64,000 bases of DNA. It comes from JAZKBN01 sp040388605. GTDB lineage: Bacteria > Bacteroidota > Bacteroidia > Cytophagales > Flexibacteraceae. This document shows positions 1-8,730 of this stretch, piece by piece. Position numbers and translations under genes: made by a program. The notes under the pieces are model-generated. The model searched no databases, was not told the DNA's origin, and saw nothing but the letters and a program-made list of their open reading frames with translations. The number at the start of each line of letters is the position of its first letter. The stretch's first letter is position 1. The stretch is from positions 54,864-118,863 of the forward strand of contig JAZKBN010000030.1 of NCBI GenBank assembly GCA_040388605.1, in the 5' to 3' direction.

Positions 1-1
1 A

Positions 2-2578
2 TCTGCAGTTAGCGGAAATGTTTGGGGTACGGGTGAAACCACACAATCTGTTACCGTGAATAACGTAACAAGTGCGGCAGATCTGGCAGCTTATACAGTT
101 CGTGTAGTTTCGGGAAGTTGTACTAGCAATGCATCTGCAACTGCTGCGGTAACGGTTACGCCTACCCCTGCAAAGCCAAATCTTACAGCTACAGGTCCCC
201 TTAATTTTTGCTCCGGCTCCGCTGCAATTCTTACTTCATCGGCAGTATCAGGTAATTTGTGGAGCACCGGTGAAACCACGCAAAGCATTACAGTTAATTC
301 CTCAGGCTCTTATTTTGTAAGGGCAGTTAACGGAAGCTGCACCGGTTCTGTTTCTGACCCTGTAACAGTAACTGTAAACCCATTACCTGCTCAGCCTACA
401 GTGTCAGCATCGGGCAGCCTTAATTTTTGCGAAGGAAGCAATGTTGTGCTTAGCTCATCGGCAATCAGCGGTAATATTTGGAGCACCGGTGAAACAACAC
501 AAAGTATCACTGTTTCATCTGCCGGTAACTATACTGTAAAATCAGTTTTAAACGGATGTACAAGCGCAGTCTCACAGGCTGCATCGGTGAGCGTGGGTAC
601 TGTTCCGGCAAGACCGAATGTATCTGCTTCCGGGGCTTTAACCTTCTGTGCGGGTAATAATGTGGTTTTAAGTTCATCGGCTGTGGGAGGTAATCTTTGG
701 AGCACAGGTGAAACTGCCCAAAGTATTACAATTACTGCATCGGGTGTTTACACAGTTAGGGTAATAAACGGCAACTGCACAAGCCAGGCTTCAGCGGCGT
801 CAACCGTTACAGTTAACTCCGTAGCTGCTCAGCCTGTAATTTCATCAGGAGGACCATTAACCTTTTGCCAGGGGGCATCGGTTACACTCAGCTCTTCTTC
901 AGTGAGCGGAAACCTTTGGAGCACCGGCGAAACTAGCCAAAGCATAATAACATCGGTTCCGGGAACCTACACAGTTCGTGTAATTACAGGTACCTGTACA
1001 AGTGCCGTTTCAGGTGCGGCAGCAGTAACTGTAAATCCGGTTGCTTCAAAACCAATAATTAATACTTCAGGTTCACTGAGCTTGTGTACGGGCAGTTCTG
1101 TTACGCTTAACTCATCTTCGGCAAGCGGTAACTTATGGAGTACAGGTGAAACCACTCAAAGCATTACAGTGGGAACTACAGGCTCTTATAACGTTCGTGT
1201 TGTAACCGGCTCCTGTACGAGCGAGGTTTCAGATGCCTCTGATGTGGTTGTAAACCCCATTCCGCCGGCTCCTTCAATAAGCGCTTCAGGTTCACAAATT
1301 TTTTGCGAGGGTGGCAGCGTCACACTTTCTTCAAATGCCGCAAGCGGGAATTTATGGAGCGACGGCTCAATAGGCCAAACTCTAAACGTAACAGCTTCAG
1401 GAACATATACTGTTCGCCAGGTAGTTGCAGGCTGTACAAGCAGCCCGAGTATCGGAATAGTTGTTAACGTAAGACCCAAACCTGCCACACCAACCATTAC
1501 CACATCTGGTAATACGGTTATTTGTGAGGGCGCAACGCTTACATTAACTTCCTTGGTTACAACAGGCAACCTTTGGAATTCGGGTGAAACTACGCAAAGT
1601 ATAACTGTAAGCGCAGCCGGCAGCTATAATTTACGAAACATAGCAAATGGCTGTACAAGTGATGCCAGTGTGCCTGTGGTAGTTACAGTAAACCCAAGCC
1701 CGCCGGCGCCTACTATTACAGCATCAGGTTCATTGGCCTTCTGCGAAGGCGGCAGTGTAACTTTAACGTCTTCGGCTGCTACAGGTAATGTTTGGAGCAA
1801 TGGTTTAACTACCGGTTCAATTACAGTTACCGCCTCAGGTACCTATTCAGTTCGCGTGGCAGACTTATGTATCGGTGCTTTAAGCGCCCCGATAAGTGTA
1901 ACTGTAACGCCAACACCTGTTACGCCTTCAATCAGCCTCAGTGGTTCTGCTTCAATTTGCCCCGGCGACAGTGTTACCCTGGTATCATCTGCTGCAACCG
2001 GCAATACATGGAGCAACGGAGCAACATCATCAAGCATAGTTGTTAAGGCGGCCGGAACCTATTCTGTATCATGGGTAAATGCAGGCTGTACCAGCCTGGT
2101 ATCGGCAGCAACTGCGGTTACTATGAATCCTAAACCCGGTGCGCCTAATCTTGTATATACAGGCTCAGATTTACAAACCGACAGTGCAGGTGTGTTATAC
2201 CGTTGGTTTATCAACGGGCTTAATACATTTACAGGGGTGAATGCAAACCTGACTCCTAATACTTCAGGCAGATATGCAGTCAGTGTAAGAAACAGTTTCG
2301 GATGCTGGTCAGATTCTTCTGCCGGCGTACAGGTTATATTGGGCATTGCAGGTAATAAAAATGCCGGTATATTAAACCTGTTTCCAAACCCTGCCGGAAC
2401 CGAGTTTGTAATTACGGGTCTTCAAAAACCTGAGACCGTTATACTGTTCGACAACCTGGGCCGCAAAGTAATGCAAACTGAGTCAGTACCCGGTAAAGCC
2501 CTAAATGTATCGGAATTGCCTAACGGACTTTATTACGTTGTTGTTCAGGGCAGGCGATTAAAGCTGGTTAAAAATTAA
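2..2578 (+). CDS. T9SS-exported Ig-repeat surface protein (3' part only)
   Basis: The frame is open from base 2, so the gene starts before the window; the first ATG at 56 lies inside a repeat and is not the start. About 858 residues are visible. They form roughly ten tandem modules of about 75 residues, each with a Phe-Cys near the start, a W-S-T-G-E-T-T-like strand and a second Cys in a G-C-T-S motif. This is the SprB-like or Ig-like pattern of Bacteroidota adhesins, and the two cysteines probably form a disulfide. The last 70 or so residues, beginning at the N-L-F-P-N-P motif near 2375, match a type A T9SS sorting domain that is cleaved on export. A likely surface adhesin; ligand unknown. 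The same module type recurs in the two giant genes of this window. Confidence 0.85.
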   Translation, partial: SAVSGNVWGTGETTQSVTVNNVTSAADLAAYTVRVVSGSCTSNASATAAVTVTPTPAKPNLTATGPLNFCSGSAAILTSSAVSGNLWSTGETTQSITVNSSGSYFVRAVNGSCTGSVSDPVTVTVNPLPAQPTVSASGSLNFCEGSNVVLSSSAISGNIWSTGETTQSITVSSAGNYTVKSVLNGCTSAVSQAASVSVGTVPARPNVSASGALTFCAGNNVVLSSSAVGGNLWSTGETAQSITITASGVYTVRVINGNCTSQASAASTVTVNSVAAQPVISSGGPLTFCQGASVTLSSSSVSGNLWSTGETSQSIITSVPGTYTVRVITGTCTSAVSGAAAVTVNPVASKPIINTSGSLSLCTGSSVTLNSSSASGNLWSTGETTQSITVGTTGSYNVRVVTGSCTSEVSDASDVVVNPIPPAPSISASGSQIFCEGGSVTLSSNAASGNLWSDGSIGQTLNVTASGTYTVRQVVAGCTSSPSIGIVVNVRPKPATPTITTSGNTVICEGATLTLTSLVTTGNLWNSGETTQSITVSAAGSYNLRNIANGCTSDASVPVVVTVNPSPPAPTITASGSLAFCEGGSVTLTSSAATGNVWSNGLTTGSITVTASGTYSVRVADLCIGALSAPISVTVTPTPVTPSISLSGSASICPGDSVTLVSSAATGNTWSNGATSSSIVVKAAGTYSVSWVNAGCTSLVSAATAVTMNPKPGAPNLVYTGSDLQTDSAGVLYRWFINGLNTFTGVNANLTPNTSGRYAVSVRNSFGCWSDSSAGVQVILGIAGNKNAGILNLFPNPAGTEFVITGLQKPETVILFDNLGRKVMQTESVPGKALNVSELPNGLYYVVVQGRRLKLVKN

Positions 2579-2600
2579 CCGGCGCAGACCTCATGTCTGA

Positions 2601-2648
2601 GTTCTTAACTCAAAGCGGCCCGAATCAGGGCCGTTTTGAGTTAAGAAC
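2601..2648 (+). terminator. Long hairpin after the Ig-repeat gene
   Basis: A stem of about 21 base pairs with one G-U pair and a six-base loop (GAATCA) starts 22 bases after the stop at 2578. The arms are 2601-2621 and 2628-2648. There is no clear T tract, so it may work as a 3' mRNA-stabilising hairpin rather than a classical intrinsic terminator. Confidence 0.6.
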
Positions 2649-2737
2649 CTGGCTGTATTTAAGATAAATTTTAAACCCGGAAAACAGGCTGTTTCAATCT
2701 GTAATGCGGATAATACAACCACTCACCTTTTTTTTCC

Positions 2738-2745
2738 TATTTTTG
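2738..2745 (+). promoter_or_regulatory. Candidate Bacteroidota -7 element for hutH
   Basis: TATTTTTG matches the Bacteroidota TAnnTTTG element and lies 40 bases before the hutH ATG. I see no good TTTG -33 element at the expected spacing, so this is only a candidate. Confidence 0.35.
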
Positions 2746-2785
2746 CGCCTGCAACGGCTTAGGCCGTCGGCAACGGCACTGCCTG

Positions 2786-4294
2786 ATGATACACAAAATT
2801 ACCCCCGAAAACATTACCCTACAGGACCTTGACCTGCTGCACCGCAGCGTAAGCTCCCTTGAATTCGACCCTGTTGTTTTACAAAGAACCGAAGAATGCC
2901 GCCTGTTTACAGAAGAAAAAATTCTGAGGGGCCAAAATTCCGTTTACGGAATAAATACCGGTTTTGGTTCTCTTTGTAAAATCAGGATTCCTTTTGAAGA
3001 TCAAACCCTGCTTCAGCAAAACCTTGTTCGCAGCCATGCCTGCGGTACTGGGAATACTCTGAGCGAGGAGGTGGTGAGGCTGATGCTGATCCTGAAAATT
3101 TATTCGCTTGCGCAGGGGCACAGCGGTATTCGCACAGTAGTATTGCAACGCCTCGCTGATTTTGTAAATGCAGGCGTTACACCTGTTGTTTATGAGCAGG
3201 GCAGCTTAGGCGCAAGCGGAGACCTGATTCCTTTGGCACACCTGAGCCTCCCGATTATGGGCGAAGGTGAAGTTATGTTCGAAGGGAAAGTGATGCCGGG
3301 CTCTAACCTTCATGATAAGTTTGGCTGGGAACCCATTCAGCTGGAAGCAAAGGAAGGTCTTGCTTTGCTGAACGGAACCCAATTTATGCAGGCTTTAGGC
3401 GTCTGGTGCATTTTGCAAAGCCATCGCCTTTACGAAATGTTCAGCATTTCTGCTGCGTTAAGTGTTGAAGGCTGGTCTGCATGCCCTGATCCTTTTCACG
3501 CCCTTATTCATAAAGTAAGGCCGCATGCGGGTCAAATTAAATCGGCGGCGCTCATGCTGCAATTGCTTCAGGGAAGTGAAATACTGGTTTCAGAAGATAA
3601 AAACGTACAGGACCCATATTCATTCCGCTGTATTCCGCAGGTACATGGCGCATCCTGGGATACTATTCAATATGTTACCGGGGTTTTCCTTACCGAGGTA
3701 AATTCGGTTACAGATAACCCGCTCATATTTCCGCAGGAAGAGTTGGTGCTCAGCGGTGGCAACTTCCATGGCCAGCCCCTAGCCCTTACACTTGACTTTC
3801 TTGCTATTGCCATGGCAGAGATGGGCAGCATTTCAGAAAGGCGCATATACCGCCTGCTAAGCGGGCAACGTGGGCTCCCTGAATTTCTGACTTCGGGTTC
3901 AGGTTTAAATTCCGGGCTTATGATTCCGCAGTATATGGCAGCATCGCTTGTAAGTCAAAACCGGCAGTTTTGCACCCCTGCATCTGCCGACAGCATGGAA
4001 AGCAGCAACGGGCAGGAAGATCATGTAAGCATGGGAGCCAATGCTGCCATTAAAATGTGCCGTATAATTTATAATCTTGAACGTATATTAGCCGTTGAGA
4101 TAATGACTGCCGCACAGGCTATAGAATTTCGCCGGCCCTTGCGAAGCTCGGAATTTATTGAAAGCTTTATTTCAAGCTACAGGCAACAAGTTCCTAAACT
4201 TGAAAACGACCGCCTTCTGCACCACGATATTGAAAAAACTCTGTACTTCATTCATAATTTTAAACCCGGTTTTAACCCCCTTGGGCACATTTGA
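2786..4294 (+). CDS. hutH: Histidine ammonia-lyase
   Basis: Converts L-histidine to trans-urocanate and ammonia, the first step of histidine degradation; cytoplasmic. The 502-residue length is typical. The G-A-S-G-D motif holds Ala143-Ser144-Gly145, which form the MIO electrophile, and Tyr54 in Y-G-I-N-T-G-F-G is the conserved catalytic tyrosine. A downstream S-S-N-G-Q-E-D-H segment also fits the family. The other hut genes (hutU, hutI, hutG) are not in the window, so the gene stands alone. Its TGA overlaps the TTG start of the next gene, which encodes an unrelated secreted protein. A tyrosine or phenylalanine ammonia-lyase is a less likely alternative because the overall sequence reads as HutH. 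Confidence 0.95.
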   Translation: MIHKITPENITLQDLDLLHRSVSSLEFDPVVLQRTEECRLFTEEKILRGQNSVYGINTGFGSLCKIRIPFEDQTLLQQNLVRSHACGTGNTLSEEVVRLMLILKIYSLAQGHSGIRTVVLQRLADFVNAGVTPVVYEQGSLGASGDLIPLAHLSLPIMGEGEVMFEGKVMPGSNLHDKFGWEPIQLEAKEGLALLNGTQFMQALGVWCILQSHRLYEMFSISAALSVEGWSACPDPFHALIHKVRPHAGQIKSAALMLQLLQGSEILVSEDKNVQDPYSFRCIPQVHGASWDTIQYVTGVFLTEVNSVTDNPLIFPQEELVLSGGNFHGQPLALTLDFLAIAMAEMGSISERRIYRLLSGQRGLPEFLTSGSGLNSGLMIPQYMAASLVSQNRQFCTPASADSMESSNGQEDHVSMGANAAIKMCRIIYNLERILAVEIMTAAQAIEFRRPLRSSEFIESFISSYRQQVPKLENDRLLHHDIEKTLYFIHNFKPGFNPLGHI

Positions 4295-6255
4295 AAAGAA
4301 TTAGCCTGTTTTTTTTACTGTTTTTATCGCTGCCTGTAATACTGAAGGCGCAGCGTGCCTGCTTTACTTTGCTCAGCGATACCATAGGATGCGGGCCTTT
4401 TACGGTTACTGTTAAGCCATGTAATTATACCGGTCAGAATGTAAATACCTATATTATGTATTTCAATGACCTGAAGCCGGGCTCAATTGGTATACCGGCA
4501 CAGATTGACAGCAATATTAAATATACATACCCTGCCGGTGAAGGTAATTACCACATGGTAATGACAATTGCAAGCAACACACCTGCCGGATACGATGCCA
4601 TTGGCATGAACATTCACGTAATTCCCCGGTCGGTGGTGAATGCAGAGGTGGTGCCATGCAACGGCCGAAGGGTTAATGTTACCCTTACAAAGCAGCAATA
4701 CGAACGATTTATTGTTGATTACGGCGACAACTCAAAGCGTGATACCACTGAACAAAACGGCAAAGTTTCAACCATAAGGCTAACCCACAGCTACGGGCTT
4801 AACGTACCTAACCCAACTGTCAGAATTTGGNNNNNNNNNNCGATACTGTTACAAAAACACTTAGGTTATATGAATCGCTGCCGCCTGTAGACAGTCTTAT
4901 TTTATCGCCGGGTGCTTCCGGTGCACCCAAACTTGAACTTAAAGGCGGTTTCGCATTAAGAGCAACTGTTAGGCGTGATTTGGGCAACGGAAGTTACAGC
5001 GCAGCCTTACCTATTACCCAGACAGGTACAAACGTTTGGCAATTAACCGGGGCGTTATCTTCAGAACNNNNNNNNNNTTTTAAGTGATTTATGTTCAGTT
5101 ACTGCAGATTCATTGGTGTATGCAACCACCATGTGCAATATTGTTCAGAGCCCGGCAGGTATTGTGGCCCAGGGTGTAGCTCTTAGCTGGATAAGCCCTG
5201 TTATACCATCCCCCAATTTATTGCCTCCTAATGTTAAGGTAATCAGGGACAGTTCTGTTACATTCAATATTTTACCCGGCGACAGAACGTTTATAGATTC
5301 TTCTGCGCAGTGCGGGCAAAACTATTGCTACGCCATAAAATCTGAATATGAAGCTTTAAAAGTAGCTGATACTTTAAAGCGCCCTGCACAAATTACCTAC
5401 TCTAATATTGCATGCGCACAGGCACAGGGCAACCTTAACCCATCGCCACTTACGCTGTTCGGTGTAACCAATGATACTGCCAACTTTAATGTTGCATTTT
5501 GGTCGGCGCCAAAATCAAAGGTTAAGGGCTATACCGTTAATCGGTACGATGCAGGAGGTACCGTATTCCAGCACAGCAATGAAACTAATAATTTCGAATT
5601 TACGATTCCGTTCAGCAATGCATTGAACAGGTTTTGCTATTCAGTTGGTTATACAGACTCATGCGGGCATTTTTCTAAGGCAACACCAACAGCCTGCCCG
5701 GTGCATATTACATCAGCTGAATTAAAGCCCGGCTTTATAAGGGTTTTAAGAACAGACTATACAGGGCCTTTACCTGCCGGTAAAATAACTTATGAGCTGC
5801 AATACCTGGATGATAAAAACGAGATCCTGGAAACTAAATCTTTTGGCGATAATTACGATTATAACGAAGACGGCCGTGTGCTGCTCAGCCAAAAATTACG
5901 CTACCGACTCAGGGTATTAGTAAACGGGGCAGATCCTTTAAGAATGCCCCTCTACTCTAATATCTCAGAAATAATGCAAAGCGTAAGGCTTACCTATCCG
6001 GATGCATTCAGCCCTAATAACGACGGCTTAAACGACACATTTAAAATTTACTCTGTTTTCCTGAAAACGTTTGAAGTGCGCGTTTTTAACCGTTGGGGTC
6101 AAATGGTATATTTCAGCAACGACCCTAACCAGGAATGGAACGGGCAGTTTAATAACAGCCCGGTACCGGAAGATGTATATGTTTGTGTAATTAAATCGGC
6201 CGACGAACAGGGGAATAAAACCGAGCAAAGAGGTACCCTTATGGTAATCAGGTAA
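4291..6255 (+). CDS. T9SS type B secreted protein, one gene interrupted by two assembly gaps
   Basis: TTG start at 4291 overlaps the hutH stop by four bases and is followed by a clear signal peptide (hydrophobic core, then A-Q-R). A PKD-like segment (V-D-Y-G-D-N then H-S-Y-G) lies around residues 145-170. The frame changes at each ten-N run (4831-4840 and 5068-5077) and continues coding on the far side without stops. The gaps are therefore placeholders of arbitrary length and this is a single protein of about 650 residues, not three. The C-terminal 85 residues match the gliding-motility-associated CHU_C or type B sorting domain (A-F-S-P-N-N-D-G-L-N-D, then F-N-R-W-G). Substrate unknown; likely held at the cell surface. 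Overlap with hutH suggests coupled translation. Confidence 0.82.
4831..4840. other. Assembly gap of ten N
   Basis: Placeholder gap inside the type B secreted protein. The reading frame differs on its two sides, so its real length is not ten. Confidence 0.99.
5068..5077. other. Assembly gap of ten N
   Basis: Second placeholder gap in the same gene. Coding resumes directly after it, in frame with the 3' part that ends at 6255. Confidence 0.99.
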
Positions 6256-6332
6256 AACTGCCGATAAAAAATTTATATAAACAGCGCAGCGGCTTCTTAA
6301 TTGCGGTGCATGATTTACTTTAAAATATCATT

Positions 6333-7163
6333 ATGAAATTTATCCCCGTTGCATTTATAGTCTTAAGTTTTGCCGCAATTTTCGGCTTTACAGTGCCGCA
6401 GAAAAAAGGTGATTATGCCGCTCCTCATACAGCAAAGGCCCCGATTATAGACGGAGCCGGAACTGATGCCTGCTGGGCAAAAGCCCCCTGGCAGCCGATT
6501 AACGAAAAGTGGCTTGGTGAGCCTTATAAGCCTGCCGATTTTACCGGCAGGTATAAAGCCGTATGGGACAGCAGCTTTGTTTATATACTGGCAGAAATCA
6601 CCGATGATACCCTTGCAGATACACACAAAGACGGCTTGGTTAAATATTGGGATGATGATTGCCTTGAAGTTTTCTTCGATGAAGACAGGTCGAAGGGCAT
6701 ACATACCTATTCTTATAATGCCTTTGCATACCATTTAAGCCTTGCCAACCATTGCGTTGATTACGGGCTGGACAGTGCTGCCCATTATTACGACAGCCAT
6801 GCTTATACACGCAGGGTTACAAAGGGTAAAAACAGTGTTTGGGAAGTTCGTTTCAGCATTCATCCTGATACATATAAGCCTGCTAAAGGAAAAGAAAAGG
6901 AAAGCAGCCCGCTTAAGCTGCGAGCCGGCAAAAAGCTTGGCTTCGCAATAGCATACTGTGATAACGACCGCAGTAAAGAGCGTGAGAACTTTATCGGCAA
7001 TGTTCCGGTTGCCGGAACAGATAAAAACAAAGGTTATATAGATGCCGGAATTTTTGGCGAGCTTACCCTGGTACCTCCCGGGAATGCATCAACTGCTACA
7101 AATAAGGCTAAACCACTTCCTGCGCAACAAAAAACGGCTGCGCCGGCAAAACATACTAAATAA
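6333..7163 (+). CDS. Secreted CBM9-like (carbohydrate-binding family 9) protein
   Basis: 276 residues with an N-terminal signal peptide ending near residue 22. The body follows the CBM9 or DUF1083 pattern: an early A-P-I-I-D-G motif with D-x-x-W, then a strand with V-Y-I-L-A-E-I-T-D-D-T, then a W-D-D-D-C-L-E-V-F-F-D segment that corresponds to the calcium- and ligand-binding part. The tail after about residue 250 is rich in Ala, Pro, Lys and Thr and looks disordered. No catalytic domain is visible, so it probably binds a carbohydrate or is a periplasmic or outer-membrane accessory protein. It stands alone, with a terminator just downstream. Confidence 0.75.
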   Translation: MKFIPVAFIVLSFAAIFGFTVPQKKGDYAAPHTAKAPIIDGAGTDACWAKAPWQPINEKWLGEPYKPADFTGRYKAVWDSSFVYILAEITDDTLADTHKDGLVKYWDDDCLEVFFDEDRSKGIHTYSYNAFAYHLSLANHCVDYGLDSAAHYYDSHAYTRRVTKGKNSVWEVRFSIHPDTYKPAKGKEKESSPLKLRAGKKLGFAIAYCDNDRSKERENFIGNVPVAGTDKNKGYIDAGIFGELTLVPPGNASTATNKAKPLPAQQKTAAPAKHTK

Positions 7164-7181
7164 GCCTTGCGCTAAAGCCAT

Positions 7182-7214
7182 AAAAAAATCCTGCCTCAAC
7201 AACAGGATTTTTTT
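7182..7214. terminator. Bidirectional terminator
   Basis: Perfect 12-bp stem (A7-TCCTG paired with CAGGA-T7) with a nine-base loop. T runs on both strands suit the convergent CBM9-like gene (plus) and sugE (minus). Confidence 0.85.
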
Positions 7215-7236
7215 ATGCTTCCATTTTTTCATCCTG

Positions 7237-7560
7237 TTAGTTCAGCCACTTTAATCCTACAATGCCTGATACAATCAGGAGCAGGCAAAAGAGGCGGGGC
7301 AGGGCAGCAGGTTCATTAAATATGAAAATGCCTAATATGGCGGCTCCTGTGGCGCCAATACCTGTCCATACGGCATAGGCTGTACCCAGGGGCAGTGTGC
7401 GAACGGCTACTGCCAACAGCCACATGCTCAGTCCCAATGTAATGGCTGTAAATACAGACCAGCCTAAATGCCTGAAGCCATCAGAGTTCTTTAGGCCTAC
7501 AGCCCAGCAGGTTTCAAAAAGGCCTGCAATAAATAAAATAAGCCAGGGATTTATCTGCAT
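7237..7560 (-). CDS. sugE: SMR-family guanidinium exporter (Gdx/SugE type)
   Basis: 107 residues, four transmembrane helices, the usual size for small multidrug resistance proteins. The sequence is much closer to E. coli SugE/Gdx than to EmrE: the first helix has the essential Glu16 in G-L-F-E-T-C-W-A-V-G-L-K, and a T-A-Y-A-V-W-T-G-I-G segment follows. Gdx proteins export guanidinium ion in exchange for protons in the inner membrane as antiparallel dimers. The ATG shares its A with the rpiB TAA (TAATG), so the two are translationally coupled. I see no guanidine riboswitch upstream; the coding region of rpiB is there instead. Confidence 0.9.
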   Translation of the reverse strand: MQINPWLILFIAGLFETCWAVGLKNSDGFRHLGWSVFTAITLGLSMWLLAVAVRTLPLGTAYAVWTGIGATGAAILGIFIFNEPAALPRLFCLLLIVSGIVGLKWLN

Positions 7561-7991
7561 TAAAACGAAGTCATTTTTTCAACCCTTCTTTCATGCCTTC
7601 CGCCTGCGTAGGGGGTAGCCAGGAATGTATCAAGAATAGCTTTTGCTGTTTCTGCATCTACAAAGCGTGCTCCAAAGCAAATTACATTGGCATTATTATG
7701 CTCCCTGATAAGGCCGGCGGTTTCGGTGTTCCAAACAAGGCCGGCACGTATGCCTGCATGCTTATTTGCTGTCATGCACATTCCTTCACCGCTTCCGCAA
7801 ATAAGTATCCCGAAATCGGCATCGCCGGTTTCAACTGAATTGCTGACAGGGTGGGCATAATCAGGGTAATCTGTACTTTCAGCGCTGTAAGTGCCAAAGT
7901 CTTTTACAGTATGCCCTTTTTGCTCCAGGTAGGGAATAAGCTCTGATTTTAAGTTGAATGCGGCGTGATCTGCGCCAATTGATAGCCTCAT
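7560..7991 (-). CDS. rpiB: Ribose 5-phosphate isomerase B
   Basis: Interconverts ribose 5-phosphate and ribulose 5-phosphate in the non-oxidative pentose phosphate pathway; cytoplasmic. 143 residues, typical for RpiB/LacAB. The catalytic Cys65 lies in L-I-C-G-S-G-E-G, with the anion-binding glycines around it. His98 in R-E-H-N-N-A-N matches the ring-opening histidine of E. coli RpiB, and the N-terminal G-A-D-H-A motif is intact. It is the first gene of a two-gene unit with sugE (one-base overlap). No metabolic link between the two is evident. Confidence 0.95.
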   Translation of the reverse strand: MRLSIGADHAAFNLKSELIPYLEQKGHTVKDFGTYSAESTDYPDYAHPVSNSVETGDADFGILICGSGEGMCMTANKHAGIRAGLVWNTETAGLIREHNNANVICFGARFVDAETAKAILDTFLATPYAGGRHERRVEKMTSF

Positions 7992-8057
7992 AATTGTATT
8001 GATTTAGCTTTTATATCAGGTAAGCCTTGAAGGCTGTTAAACCAAGGTAATCAAAAT

Positions 8058-8651
8058 TCAGGCCTTTATAATATCACTTTCATTTAAAAGCGTATAGGTA
8101 AACCTGCTTAAGCCTGTAAGTCTTGCCATGGCAAGTACTTTGGCAAGGCTTGCTGCTTTCCGAAAAACCTGGCAGCCGGCAGACCAAAGACCAATATGTT
8201 CAGCTGGTAAAACAAGGTTGGCCCTATGTATGTTTAACCCGAACATTCCGGTTTGGATTCTGCCTCCAATGTCGGGCTTGTTATCCCGGTTCCTGTCTCG
8301 CCAAACAGTCAGGGGAGCAGCCTGGATAAGTGCAGGGTGGGCTTTATTACCCCTGTGAAAGCCCGGTTTATGCGAATCTGTATATTGCCCGCACTTTAAA
8401 ACGGCAGTTCCGTTTGGGTTATCTGGGTGATTCAGGAATGCGATTCCGGGATCGGTAGTGGCATGGTAGGCCGAAAGGCTGAATTCTGTTCCCGGGGTTT
8501 CAGGGTCATTATAGGCACAGCCAATAAAATCATCGAAAGCATCAGGTTCACCGTTTAATGTCCTAATTCCGAAAAGGTTGAAAACAGGGTGCCACCGGTA
8601 ATTTAGATTGTCATAAGCCGAACGAACGGCATCAAGGGTTATATTTAGCAT
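8058..8651 (-). CDS. Uncharacterised protein with a YkuD-like His/Ser-x-Gly-Cys signature
   Basis: 197 residues without signal peptide or membrane segment. A G-L-N-I-H-R-A-N segment (His142) is followed by W-S-A-G-C-Q-V-F (Ser157, Gly159, Cys160). That spacing of a His and an S-x-G-C motif resembles the catalytic site of L,D-transpeptidases (YkuD fold), and similar motifs occur in uncharacterised phage and bacterial proteins. The N-terminal part does not look like a canonical YkuD protein, and a cytoplasmic location would be unusual for a cross-linking enzyme. Function is therefore open. It is separated from rpiB and floA by short spacers with no visible terminator. Confidence 0.6.
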   Translation of the reverse strand: MLNITLDAVRSAYDNLNYRWHPVFNLFGIRTLNGEPDAFDDFIGCAYNDPETPGTEFSLSAYHATTDPGIAFLNHPDNPNGTAVLKCGQYTDSHKPGFHRGNKAHPALIQAAPLTVWRDRNRDNKPDIGGRIQTGMFGLNIHRANLVLPAEHIGLWSAGCQVFRKAASLAKVLAMARLTGLSRFTYTLLNESDIIKA

Positions 8652-8730
8652 GTTGAGAATGAGGTTACGGCCTTATTCAAATGATTGTTAGTTGTACTCC
8701 GGCCGAAGGCTATGCCAAGCCACCGAAATA

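Noticed and set aside
4827..5087. Frame changes at the N runs as real frameshifts or three separate genes
   Set aside because: All three gaps in the window are exactly ten N, a placeholder length, and the protein sense continues on both sides.
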